This document shows, piece after piece, positions 1-7,256 of a DNA stretch of 10,752 bases. The position numbers were made by a program, and so were the translations under genes. The notes below the pieces were generated by a model. That model ran no database searches. It was not told where the DNA came from and worked only from the letters and a program-made list of their open reading frames with translations. How positions within the stretch are numbered: the first letter of the stretch is position 1; each line of letters begins with the position of its first letter. This DNA comes from JAVXNW01 sp036645575 (GTDB lineage Bacteria > Bacillota > Clostridia > Christensenellales > Aristaeellaceae): NCBI GenBank assembly GCA_036645575.1, contig JAVXNW010000084.1, forward strand, positions 1-10,752, read 5' to 3'.

Positions 1-240
1 ACGAACCGGCGGACGCCTCATAGGCGCCCCTACAGATGCGGGAGGCACCACCCCTGCGCCTTCCCCTTGCGGCGCGGCACCCATTCTGAGCCTCCCCTTG
101 AGGAGAGGTGGCACCCGCAGGTGACGGAAGGGTGGGCTCGGAGCCACGGCGCGGAGTGCGGGAGAGGTACGACGCCTGCGGGCGATCTTCGCCTACGGGC
201 GGGCGGGTACCGGAGCGGGCGGGGCAAGCGACCTAATCAA
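1..240. repeat. Cluster of stem-loop intergenic repeats upstream of rsmA
   Basis: No believable gene lies here. Positions 8-31 contain a short palindrome (GCCT-cat-AGGC, 16-26) inside a GGCGGACGCC...GGCGCCCCTACA phrase. Positions 91-116 hold CCTCCCCTTGAGGAGAGG, which folds into a 7-bp hairpin with one mismatch, followed by GGCACCC. A degenerate relative of this unit (CCTTCCCCTTGCGGCGCGG then CACCC) sits at 59-82, so two related units lie in tandem. GAGCC at 89-93 is matched by GGCTC at 135-139. From memory, phrases of this kind recur between genes in many gut Clostridia and are often mis-called as small proteins; no search could be run. The open frames crossing it on both strands are low-complexity and look spurious. 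The block stops about 20 bases short of rsmA, leaving little room for a promoter. Confidence 0.6.
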
Positions 241-261
241 ACAAAGAAATGTGGTGTGCCA

Positions 262-1119
262 ATGTCAACTGAACTCACCGCGCGCGTGGCGCTCGAAAAA
301 TATGGCTTCCGCTTTACCCACTCGCTGGGTCAGAATTTTTTGCTCAATCAGGAAGTCATTTCCGGGATCGCCGACGCGGCTGAAGTGGCGGCGGGCGAAA
401 GTATTCTCGAAATCGGCGCGGGCGCTGGCATATTGACCGCGGAGATGATCGCGCGCGGCGCACATGTCGTGGCAATTGAACTGGATAAGGCGCTTGAACC
501 CGTGCTCCAGGCCGTCGTGCCCGGCGCGCACATCCTCTTTGAGGACGCACTCAAGGTCGATCTTGCCGACCTCGCGCAGCACGCCTTTGCCGGCGCGCCC
601 TTTCGCGTCGTCGCAAACCTCCCCTATTACATCACCGCCGACATGATTACCCGCCTGGTCACCCAGCCTACCGGCCTTACCTCCCTCACCGTCATGGTGC
701 AAAAGGAGGCCGCCGAGCGCATTATGGCGCAGCCCGGCCAGAAAAACTACTGCGCCCTCGCCGCGCGCGTGCGCTATTTTGGCGGCGCACGCTGGCTTTT
801 GGACGTCCCGCCCACCGCCTTTACCCCGCCACCCCACGTGGACAGCGCGCTCATTCGCATCGACCGCGCCGCCTGCGAAACACCGGATCGCGCGCGCGAG
901 GACATGATGCAGCGCGTGATCACCACCGCCTTCGCCATGCGCCGCAAGACGCTCAGCAACAACCTCACCCAGGCCTTTTCACTCAGCAAGGAAAAGACCG
1001 TCTCCGTCCTCGAAAGCGCCGGCCTTGACGCGCGCGTGCGCGGCGAGGCGCTCACCATCGCGCAGCTCTTGCGCGTAACCGACTGCTTGATGGAACTTTT
1101 TCGTTCCGGATGCGTTTAA
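262..1119 (+). CDS. rsmA: 16S rRNA (adenine1518-N6/adenine1519-N6)-dimethyltransferase RsmA (KsgA)
   Basis: RsmA uses S-adenosylmethionine to dimethylate two adjacent adenines in the 3'-terminal hairpin of 16S rRNA, a late small-subunit maturation step in the cytoplasm. The 285-residue product has the usual family length. Visible motifs are FTHSLGQNFL (residues 18-27) at the N-terminus, the SAM-binding motif EIGAGAGILT (50-59), the acidic AIELD strand (71-75), the catalytic NLPYY motif (119-123), and FTPPPHVDSA (187-196), typical of the C-terminal part. The frame is open back to 67, but those 65 extra residues are encoded by repeat DNA and match nothing in the family, so I chose ATG 262. A GTG at 256 is possible. 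No good Shine-Dalgarno site precedes either start, which is unusual in this window. lepB follows after 38 bases, suggesting co-transcription. Confidence 0.95.
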   Translation: MSTELTARVALEKYGFRFTHSLGQNFLLNQEVISGIADAAEVAAGESILEIGAGAGILTAEMIARGAHVVAIELDKALEPVLQAVVPGAHILFEDALKVDLADLAQHAFAGAPFRVVANLPYYITADMITRLVTQPTGLTSLTVMVQKEAAERIMAQPGQKNYCALAARVRYFGGARWLLDVPPTAFTPPPHVDSALIRIDRAACETPDRAREDMMQRVITTAFAMRRKTLSNNLTQAFSLSKEKTVSVLESAGLDARVRGEALTIAQLLRVTDCLMELFRSGCV

Positions 1120-1144
1120 TAAGAGCAGGTATATCTGCCTACAT

Positions 1145-1150
1145 AAGGAG
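1145..1150 (+). promoter_or_regulatory. Ribosome binding site favouring a TTG start for lepB
   Basis: AAGGAG ends 7 bases before TTG 1158 and 13 bases before the in-frame ATG 1164. The spacing is ideal for the TTG and long for the ATG, so the rarer codon is the more likely start. Confidence 0.65.
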
Positions 1151-1157
1151 TTGATTT

Positions 1158-1739
1158 TTGGCTATGGAGGACAACACGGAAAACACGCAGCCAACCGAGA
1201 CCACAATTGAACCGAAAAAGAAGAAGAAGAGCGTGAAACGAGAGATTTTGGAATGGGCCCTGTGCCTTCTGGGCGCGGTGGCCATTGCGCTGTGCATTCG
1301 CACATTTTTATTTGAGTTCGTGCGCGTGGATGGGCGCTCGATGGCCGAGACGTTGCAGCATGACGAGCGCATGTTCGTGACCAAGCTCGATTACTTGACC
1401 GGTGCGCCCGATCGCTTCGACGTCATCATCTGCCACTACCCCGATCGCGGCAATCAGGATTTCGTCAAGCGCGTCGTCGGTCTGCCCGGGGACACCATTG
1501 CGGTGGCCGGCGGCAAGCTCTTCGTCAACGGCGTCGCGCAGGAGGAGCCCTACATCACCTACCACCCCGACTACCTCATGGCGCCCTTCACCGTGCCCGA
1601 GGGCAAGTACTTCGTCTTGGGCGACAACCGCTCCAACTCCAACGACAGCCACATCATTGGCCCCATCACGCGCGATCAGGTCGTGGGGCATGTGCGCAGC
1701 GTCATCTGGCCGATCGGCGAGATGCGCGGCATCAGCTGA
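1158..1739 (+). CDS. lepB: Signal peptidase I (LepB/SipS type)
   Basis: Type I signal peptidase cleaves signal peptides from exported proteins on the outer face of the membrane with a Ser/Lys dyad. The 193-residue product has a lysine-rich cytoplasmic tail (residues 20-28), one membrane segment (about 32-52), then the catalytic serine in GRSMAETL (Ser61), the catalytic lysine in FVKRVVGLPGD (Lys104), and the conserved GDNRSNSNDS box (155-164). A single N-terminal anchor and short length match Gram-positive SipS-like enzymes. The last box continues SHIIG where many homologues have SRxWG, a conservative departure that should not affect catalysis. It lies 38 bases after rsmA with no convincing promoter between, so both are probably one transcript ending at the hairpin at 1784-1819. 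The start is TTG 1158 by ribosome-site spacing; ATG 1164 would shorten it by two residues. Confidence 0.95.
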   Translation: MAMEDNTENTQPTETTIEPKKKKKSVKREILEWALCLLGAVAIALCIRTFLFEFVRVDGRSMAETLQHDERMFVTKLDYLTGAPDRFDVIICHYPDRGNQDFVKRVVGLPGDTIAVAGGKLFVNGVAQEEPYITYHPDYLMAPFTVPEGKYFVLGDNRSNSNDSHIIGPITRDQVVGHVRSVIWPIGEMRGIS

Positions 1740-1783
1740 TCTGCGGGCAAATTAAGCGCCTTCATCGCGGACGCGGCATTTTA

Positions 1784-1819
1784 GGCAGGGTGAAGTCCTT
1801 TCTTCGCCCTGCCTTTTTT
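1784..1819 (+). terminator. Rho-independent terminator of rsmA-lepB
   Basis: A 12-bp stem (1784-1795 with 1802-1813, GGCAGGGTGAAG against CTTCGCCCTGCC, one G-T wobble) encloses a 6-base loop and is followed by six T. It lies 44 bases after the lepB stop and before the promoter of the next gene. Confidence 0.93.
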
Positions 1820-1830
1820 GCGCGGAGGCA

Positions 1831-1859
1831 TTGCAATTTCCTGCGAATTTGGGTATACT
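1831..1859 (+). promoter_or_regulatory. Sigma-A-type promoter of the hrb-like gene
   Basis: TTGCAA (1831-1836) and TATACT (1854-1859) are separated by exactly 17 bases, close to the housekeeping consensus. The site lies just after the lepB terminator and about 35 bases before the next start codon, so this gene is an independent unit. Confidence 0.75.
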
Positions 1860-1882
1860 TTAAGAAAAACATGGGACGAAGC

Positions 1883-1887
1883 GAGGG
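1883..1887 (+). promoter_or_regulatory. Ribosome binding site choosing ATG 1894
   Basis: GAGGG touches the ATG at 1888 with no spacer but lies 6 bases before the in-frame ATG at 1894. The second ATG is therefore the likely start. Confidence 0.65.
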
Positions 1888-1893
1888 ATGTTC

Positions 1894-2520
1894 ATGCTGG
1901 ACATGGCGGCGTTTTACAAGGCCTCTTACGGGTTATACCTGGTTTCATCGCGCATGGGCGACGTGCGCGCTGGCTGCGTGGTCAATACGGTGACGCAGGT
2001 GACCGTGTCGCCGCTTCAAATGACCGTGGCGATTCACAAGGACAACTTTACCACCGGCGTCATTGCGCAGTCCGGCCTATTCACCGTGGCCGTGCTGGGC
2101 AAGTTCGCGTCCATGGAGCTGATCGGGCGATTCGGCTTCCAATCCAGCCGCGACGTGGACAAGTTCGCCGGCTTTAAGACCGTCGAGGACGAGCGCGGCG
2201 TGCCCTACGTCGCCGAGCAGGTGGTCGCGCGCTTCAGCTGCAAGGTGGTAAGCCAAGTGGACGTGGGCACGCATGTGCTCTTGATCGGCGAGGTCGTCTC
2301 CTGCGAGACGCTCGACGAGCGCGAACCCATGACCTACGCCTACTACCACACGGTCAAAAACGGACTCACGCCGCCCAAGGCGTCCTCCTATCAGGAGGCG
2401 CCCAAGGCCAAGGGCTACCGCTGCACCGTCTGCGGCTACGTCTACGAGGGCGACACGCTGCCCCCGGACTTCAAATGCCCCATCTGCGACTGCGGCCCCG
2501 ACGTGTTCGTGCGCATCTGA
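1894..2520 (+). CDS. hrb: Flavin reductase-rubredoxin fusion, high molecular weight rubredoxin (Hrb) type
   Basis: The 208-residue protein joins two redox modules. Residues 1-155 resemble the FMN-binding split-barrel flavin reductase family, with the typical opening FYKASYGLYLVSS and the segment GCVVNTVTQVT. Residues 175-208 form a short rubredoxin with the iron ligands CTVC (Cys177, Cys180) and CPIC (Cys195, Cys198); an extra cysteine lies at 200. A linker rich in Pro, Ala and Lys separates them. Proteins with this order, such as Moorella Hrb, pass electrons from NAD(P)H to flavodiiron proteins that reduce oxygen or nitric oxide in anaerobes. That role is inferred from the domain order; no flavodiiron partner is encoded in the window. 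The rubredoxin lacks the longer loop of free-standing rubredoxins and resembles the short rubrerythrin type. It has its own promoter and a strong terminator. Confidence 0.85.
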   Translation: MLDMAAFYKASYGLYLVSSRMGDVRAGCVVNTVTQVTVSPLQMTVAIHKDNFTTGVIAQSGLFTVAVLGKFASMELIGRFGFQSSRDVDKFAGFKTVEDERGVPYVAEQVVARFSCKVVSQVDVGTHVLLIGEVVSCETLDEREPMTYAYYHTVKNGLTPPKASSYQEAPKAKGYRCTVCGYVYEGDTLPPDFKCPICDCGPDVFVRI

Positions 2521-2528
2521 CCGCCCCC

Positions 2529-2574
2529 AAAAAACGAACGCCCCGGATCAAACGATCCGAGACGTTCGTTTTTT
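2529..2574. terminator. Bidirectional terminator between convergent genes
   Basis: AAAAAACGAACG (2529-2540) pairs with CGTTCGTTTTTT (2563-2574), and an inner stem CGGATC/GATCCG (2544-2549 with 2554-2559) closes on an AAAC loop, with a small 3-by-3 internal loop between the stems. It gives a U-run in both directions: 9 bases after the hrb stop on the plus strand and immediately after the ABC permease on the minus strand. Confidence 0.93.
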
Positions 2575-2578
2575 GCAG

Positions 2579-3340
2579 CTACAGGCTCACTTTTTTGTCG
2601 AGCAGGTAGGCGCTCAGGAAGAAGGCCGCGAGCATCGCCGCCAAGTGGACGAGCGCGGTCGGGACAAATGCCTGCATCATGCCAAGCACCGTGCGGTAGT
2701 CGGTGTATTTGGGCAGGAAGAAGGTCAGGTAATTGAGCCCCACCATGATGAGCGCAAAGATCAAGAAGCTCACAATGCCCTTGAACTTCTTGTTTTGAAA
2801 CACCGTTGCGCTCAGCGTGATCGCGAGGTACGCCAGCACGACCGTCGAGAAAAAGGAGATCAGGAACTCGACAATGGACGATCCGGCGATCAGAAACACC
2901 GTGCTTAGGTCGGTGTTCAAGTTCGCGAGCAGCTGATTTAGCATCACTTCCGCCAGGTTCAGCTCCGGAAAGACGCGCAGGATGATCGAGAAATCCCACG
3001 CGGCGAACAGGCACAGCATCAGCGCGAACACGCAGCCCAGGATGAGCGTCGCCAGCAGCTTGCTGCCCAATATCTTCGCGCTTGCGTTGGGCGTCATGAA
3101 CGTGAGGTAGCTGGTCTTGGCGTTTAGTTCCCGCGAGTACAGGCTGATCGAGTAGATCAGCACGCCAAAGATCGAAAAGGACGAGCATGCCGCCAGCACC
3201 GCCGCCGCGGTCACGACGTTTTCATAGCTCTTCACCGCCGCCGCCAGCAGGAAATACGCCTGCAACCCGACAAGGGCGGTCAACATCACGACAATCCCGG
3301 ACAGGTTGCGCCGGTATTCGTATTTGATCAGTTTGAACAT
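2579..3340 (-). CDS. ABC transporter permease subunit (ABC-2-like), substrate unknown
   Basis: This is a 253-residue integral membrane protein with about six hydrophobic segments (roughly residues 15-36, 43-67, 94-117, 150-177, 187-208 and 225-247) and a short cytoplasmic start, MFKLIKYEYRRN. The stretch from 68 to 97 (LYSRELNAKTSYLTFMTP and onward) resembles the conserved cytoplasmic region of ABC-2 export permeases, where the ATPase docks. There is no extracytoplasmic binding protein, which fits an exporter. Its start lies 15 bases after the ATPase gene, and its AAAGGGG ribosome site overlaps that gene's stop codon, so the two are translationally linked and form one transporter. The substrate cannot be told; small-molecule, peptide or lipid export are all possible. 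Confidence 0.82.
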   Translation of the reverse strand: MFKLIKYEYRRNLSGIVVMLTALVGLQAYFLLAAAVKSYENVVTAAAVLAACSSFSIFGVLIYSISLYSRELNAKTSYLTFMTPNASAKILGSKLLATLILGCVFALMLCLFAAWDFSIILRVFPELNLAEVMLNQLLANLNTDLSTVFLIAGSSIVEFLISFFSTVVLAYLAITLSATVFQNKKFKGIVSFLIFALIMVGLNYLTFFLPKYTDYRTVLGMMQAFVPTALVHLAAMLAAFFLSAYLLDKKVSL

Positions 3341-3355
3341 GGCCTATTTCCCCTT

Positions 3356-4042
3356 TCAGGCATATATTTCCTTGTACATCTCGACAATCGACTGGCCGCG
3401 CGCCTCGCGCAGCGCATGAGCCTCGCCCGCCAGCACGACTTGGCCGCGCTTCATGAAGACCGCGTAGTCCACGACCTTCTCCAGATCCTCGACCAGGTGG
3501 CTGGACAGCAGGATGGCGCGCGTGGGCGACTGGGCCGAAAGGATCGCGTCCACCGTCTTTTCGCGCGCGATGATGTCGATGCCGTTGAGCGGCTCGTCCA
3601 GCATCAACAGCCGACTGTCGCGCGAAAGCGTTGCCGCCAGCTTGAGCTTGGCCATCATGCCCGAGGAGAGCGTGCGCACCTTGCCCTTTTCGGGCAGTTC
3701 CATCTCCAAGATCATTTCCCGGAACTTGTCCCGCGAAAAGTCCGCGAAGAAGTCCGCGTAGTATTTGCCCACGTCCCCGCAGGTCATGTACCCAAAGAAG
3801 TAGCCTTCGGTCGGCATGTACGCGATGTGCGCCTTGGAGCGCGTCCCGATCGGCGCCCCTTCAAACGTCACCTCGCCCGACGTGGGCTTGACCAGCCCCG
3901 CCACCATCTTCATAAACGTCGTCTTGCCGCTGCCGTTTGGCCCGAGCAGCGCGTAGGTGTGCCCCTGCTCAATCGTCAGATTGAGCGCGTCCACCGCCGT
4001 ACTGCCGAGGTACTTTTTGGTGAGATCCTTGCATAATAACAT
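3356..4042 (-). CDS. ABC transporter ATP-binding protein (BcrA/YtrB-like exporter family)
   Basis: The 228-residue protein is a complete ABC ATPase: Walker A GPNGSGKT (34-41), signature LSSGM (125-129), Walker B LLMLDEP (145-151), D-loop LNGID (152-156) and switch histidine in SSH (His182). The usual Q-loop glutamine is missing; the matching stretch reads AYMPTEGYFFGYMT (74-87). As I recall, this is tolerated in YtrB/BcrA-type exporters, and the YADFF motif that follows (95-99) is also typical of them. The start ATG 4042 is preceded by GGAGGA at good spacing. It lies 38 bases after the ileS stop without an obvious terminator or promoter, so it is probably read from the ileS transcript. YtrB-like pairs often lie beside a GntR repressor gene; none is present here. 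Confidence 0.92.
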   Translation of the reverse strand: MLLCKDLTKKYLGSTAVDALNLTIEQGHTYALLGPNGSGKTTFMKMVAGLVKPTSGEVTFEGAPIGTRSKAHIAYMPTEGYFFGYMTCGDVGKYYADFFADFSRDKFREMILEMELPEKGKVRTLSSGMMAKLKLAATLSRDSRLLMLDEPLNGIDIIAREKTVDAILSAQSPTRAILLSSHLVEDLEKVVDYAVFMKRGQVVLAGEAHALREARGQSIVEMYKEIYA

Positions 4043-4080
4043 TTTGGGGGTTCCTCCGTTTCCAGGCAGTCCCCGTGAGG

Positions 4081-7000
4081 TTATGCCTTTTCAATGCCGA
4101 AAATTGCGCGCTCTGTGTTGATCGGCCACGCCTTGACGATGCCGGTGGGCGTCTTGCGCTCAATGGACTGGGCGAGCACCGCCTTGGCAATCACGTCCGT
4201 CGCGCGCTCAATGACGCCCGACAGCAGATCGCCCGCCTCGTAGGTGACGCAAATGCGGTCGATCACCTCGAGTTCCGAATCCTTGCGCATCGTCTGGAGC
4301 TTGGAGATCACCTCGCGCACAAGCCCCTCCTCAATCAGTTCTGGGGTCAGGTTGGTGTCGAGCACCACCGTGACGCCCTGATCGCTCTCGGCGACAAAGC
4401 CCGGCTTTTGCGAAGGCGAAGTGAGCACGTCGCCTTCGTTTAACACGACCTGCTGCCCGTCCACCTCAAAGGTCAAGCTTTCGCCGCGCGCGAACCCGTC
4501 CACTACGTCGTTTCCGTCAAGCGTCAGCAGGTACCCGCCGATCTTGCCCAGCAATTTCCCGTAGCGCGGGCCCAGCGTGCGCATCTGCGGCTTTAAGCCG
4601 TAGGTGGTGAAGTCGCGCGCGTCTTCGACGAAGTGAACCGCCTTTACGTTCAATTCATCCTCGATCAGGAACACCATCTGCGCGGGCAGGCATGCGCCCT
4701 TGACGTAGAGCGCCTGCGCGCTCTGGCGCACCTTCATGTTCGCCGTATTGCGCGCCGCGCGGCCCAGCCCCACGATCGCAATGACCTGCGCCATGTCGCG
4801 CGTCAGTTTTTCGTCGATCAGGCGCGCGTCCGCTACCGGGAAGTCGCACAGATGCACCGATTCCGGCGCGCCCGGGATGACGCCCGCGACCAAGTTCTGG
4901 TACATGTCCTCGGTCATGAACGGAATGTAGGGCGCGAGCAGCTTGGAAAGCGTGGTCAGAATGGTGTACAGCGTCTCAAACGCCGCCAGCTTATCGCCCG
5001 CAAGGCCCTTGCCCCAGAACCGCTCGCGGCACCTGCGCACGTACCAGTTGGACAGTTCGTCCACAAACGCGCCGATCGCGCGCGCGGTCTCGGTGATCTT
5101 GTAGCTCGAAAGCCCCGCGTCTACCGTGCGGATCAGCTCGTTGAGCCCCGAAAGCGCCCACTTGTCCATGAGCGACAGGTCGCTCGGGTTTGCTGCCTGC
5201 GCCGCCGGATCGTAGCCGTCGATCGAGGCGTAGAGCGTGAAAAACGCGTAGATGTTGTAAAGCGTGCCCATGAACTTGCGCTGCATCTCGCTGACCAGGT
5301 CGCTTGAGAACCGGGTCGGCAGCCATGGCGCCGCGCTCGCGTAGAAATACCAGCGCACCGCGTCCGCGCCCTGCTTGTCAAGCACTTCCCACGGGTCGAT
5401 CACGTTGCCCTTGTGCTTGGACATCTTGATGCCGTCCTTGTCCTGCACATGCCCCATCACGACGCAGTTTTCAAACGGCGCGCGCCCGAAGATCAGCGTG
5501 CCGATGGCGATCAGCGTATAAAACCAGCCGCGCGTCTGGTCGATTGCCTCAGAGATGAAGTTGGCCGGGAAGTTCTTCTCGAAGGCGTCCTTGTTCTCAA
5601 AGGGGTAGTGCCATTGCGCAAACGGCATGGAGCCGGAGTCGTACCAGCAGTCGATCACCTCGGGCGTGCGGTGCATGACGCCGCCGCACTTGGGGCAGGT
5701 GAGGGTGATACGGTCGATGTAGGGGCGGTGAAGCTCGAGGCCTTTGGGCACGTCGCGACCCAGCGTTTCAAGCTCCTCGCGCGAGCCGATCACGTGCGTG
5801 TGCCCGCACTCGCACACCCATACCGGCAAGGGCGTTCCCCAGTAGCGCTCGCGGCTTAGGCCCCAGTCGATGACGTTGTCGAGGAAATTGCCCATGCGCC
5901 CGTCCTTGATGTTGTCCGGGTACCAGGTGATCGCCTGATTGGACGCCATCAGCTGGTCGTGCAATTTGCTCATCTGAATGAACCACGTGGCGCGCGCGTA
6001 GTAGATGAGCGGCGTGTCGCAGCGCCAGCAGAACGGGTAGTCGTGCTCAAAGGGCGCGGTCTTGACCAGCAATCCGTCCTCGGCAAGGCGCGCAAGGATC
6101 GGCTTGTCCGCGTCCTTGACAAACAGCCCCGCCCACGGGGTCTCGGGCGTCATGCGCCCCTTTGTGTCCACCAACTGCAAAAACGGCAGGTTGTTCTCGC
6201 GCCCCACGCGCGCGTCGTCCTCGCCAAACGCGGGCGCTTGGTGCACGATGCCGGTGCCGTCGGTCATCGTGACGTAGCTGTCGGTCACGACGCGCCACGC
6301 GGGCTTGTCAACCAGCGGCTTCACAAAGTCGAACAGCGGCTCGTATTCCATGCCGGAAAGCGCGCTGCCCGGCATTTCGGTGAGGTTTGTGATCTCGGTC
6401 TCCGCGCCCAGCACGCTTTCAATCAGCGCCTTGCCCATGATGATCGTGCGGCCGTCCGCGTCGAACTTCGCATATGTCTCGGTGGGGCTCACGCACAAAG
6501 CGACGTTGCTCGGCAGCGTCCACGGCGTGGTCGTCCACGCGTACAGCCACGTGTTTTCCGCGCCCTTCACCCGAAAGCGCACAAAGGCGCTGGTTTCCTT
6601 TACGCACTTGTAGCCCTGCGACACCTCGTGGCTCGACAGCGCGGTTCCGCAGCGCGGGCAGTACGGCACCACCTTGTGCCCCTTGTACAGCAGCCCCTTG
6701 TCCGCAATCTGCTTAAGCGACCACCACACCGACTCGATGTAGCTGTCTTCATACGTGATGTAGGGGTGCTCCATGTCCGCCCAGTACCCGACGCGCTCGC
6801 TCATCTTCTCCCATTCGCCCTGGTACTTCCAGACCGATTCCTTGCACTTCTTGATGAACGGCTCGATGCCGTACGCCTCGATCTGGTCCTTGCCGTCAAG
6901 GCCGAGCTGCTTTTCGACCTCTAACTCCACCGGCAGCCCGTGCGTGTCCCAGCCCGCCTTGCGCGGCACCTGCTTGCCCTTCATCGTCTGGTAGCGCGGG

Positions 7001-7203
7001 ATCAAGTCCTTGATCGCGCGCGTCTCGATGTGGCCGATGTGCGGCTTGCCGTTCGCGGTCGGCGGGCCGTCGTAAAAGGCGAACGTCTCGCAGCCCTCGC
7101 GCAGCGCAAGCGATTTTTTAAAGATGTCGTTCTCCCGCCAGAACCGCTCAACCGTCAATTCGCGCGCGACAAAGTTCATGTCCGCCGTTGCTTTCTCGAT
7201 CAT
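4081..7203 (-). CDS. ileS: Isoleucyl-tRNA synthetase, type 2 (eukaryote-like)
   Basis: IleRS charges tRNA-Ile with isoleucine in the cytoplasm and hydrolyses mischarged valine. The 1040-residue class I enzyme shows the HIGH motif as PHIGH (54-58) with the preceding YDGPPTANG, the KMSKS loop as KMSKH (593-597), editing-domain landmarks TTTPWTLPSN (224-233) and GTGIVHQAPAFGEDD (316-330), and the WFYT...GRAPFENCVVMGH core. Cysteine pairs at 182/185, 392/395, 464/466 and 503/506 suggest bound zinc. Length and motifs fit the type-2 clade, which as a group is often insensitive to mupirocin. The frame is open to 7314, but those codons lie in the T-box terminator region. GGGGAGG at 7212-7218 is 8 bases from ATG 7203 and only 2 from ATG 7209, so I chose 7203. 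It is preceded by an Ile T-box. Confidence 0.97.
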   Translation of the reverse strand: MIEKATADMNFVARELTVERFWRENDIFKKSLALREGCETFAFYDGPPTANGKPHIGHIETRAIKDLIPRYQTMKGKQVPRKAGWDTHGLPVELEVEKQLGLDGKDQIEAYGIEPFIKKCKESVWKYQGEWEKMSERVGYWADMEHPYITYEDSYIESVWWSLKQIADKGLLYKGHKVVPYCPRCGTALSSHEVSQGYKCVKETSAFVRFRVKGAENTWLYAWTTTPWTLPSNVALCVSPTETYAKFDADGRTIIMGKALIESVLGAETEITNLTEMPGSALSGMEYEPLFDFVKPLVDKPAWRVVTDSYVTMTDGTGIVHQAPAFGEDDARVGRENNLPFLQLVDTKGRMTPETPWAGLFVKDADKPILARLAEDGLLVKTAPFEHDYPFCWRCDTPLIYYARATWFIQMSKLHDQLMASNQAITWYPDNIKDGRMGNFLDNVIDWGLSRERYWGTPLPVWVCECGHTHVIGSREELETLGRDVPKGLELHRPYIDRITLTCPKCGGVMHRTPEVIDCWYDSGSMPFAQWHYPFENKDAFEKNFPANFISEAIDQTRGWFYTLIAIGTLIFGRAPFENCVVMGHVQDKDGIKMSKHKGNVIDPWEVLDKQGADAVRWYFYASAAPWLPTRFSSDLVSEMQRKFMGTLYNIYAFFTLYASIDGYDPAAQAANPSDLSLMDKWALSGLNELIRTVDAGLSSYKITETARAIGAFVDELSNWYVRRCRERFWGKGLAGDKLAAFETLYTILTTLSKLLAPYIPFMTEDMYQNLVAGVIPGAPESVHLCDFPVADARLIDEKLTRDMAQVIAIVGLGRAARNTANMKVRQSAQALYVKGACLPAQMVFLIEDELNVKAVHFVEDARDFTTYGLKPQMRTLGPRYGKLLGKIGGYLLTLDGNDVVDGFARGESLTFEVDGQQVVLNEGDVLTSPSQKPGFVAESDQGVTVVLDTNLTPELIEEGLVREVISKLQTMRKDSELEVIDRICVTYEAGDLLSGVIERATDVIAKAVLAQSIERKTPTGIVKAWPINTERAIFGIEKA

Positions 7204-7211
7204 GCTCATAA

Positions 7212-7218
7212 CCTCCCC
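7212..7218 (-). promoter_or_regulatory. Ribosome binding site of ileS
   Basis: GGGGAGG on the minus strand, 8 bases before ATG 7203. It directly follows the U-run of the T-box terminator and decides the start against the upstream ATG 7209. Confidence 0.75.
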
Positions 7219-7256
7219 AAAAATAAAGAGCCTCCATCCCCTTGGGACGAAGGCTC
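7219..7256 (-). terminator. T-box attenuator terminator of ileS
   Basis: On the minus strand GAGCCTTCGTCCC pairs with GGGATGGAGGCTC, including two G-U pairs, followed by TTTATTTTT (7227-7219). The 5' arm directly follows the T-box sequence, as expected for a terminator that competes with the antiterminator. Confidence 0.9.

Noticed and set aside
30..227. 65-codon minus-strand frame in the upstream repeat block
   Set aside because: It is the translation of the hairpin repeats; such frames are commonly mis-annotated.
67..261. N-terminal extension of rsmA by 65 residues
   Set aside because: It is encoded by repeat DNA, lacks any ribosome site and adds residues unlike the family; the conserved protein begins at 262.
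1790..2177. Two plus-strand frames covering the lepB terminator and hrb promoter
   Set aside because: They run through a terminator and a promoter and overlap the well-supported hrb frame.
5959..6924. 321-codon open frame antisense to ileS
   Set aside because: Shadow of a GC-rich coding sequence with Arg/His/Val-rich composition and no recognisable domain.
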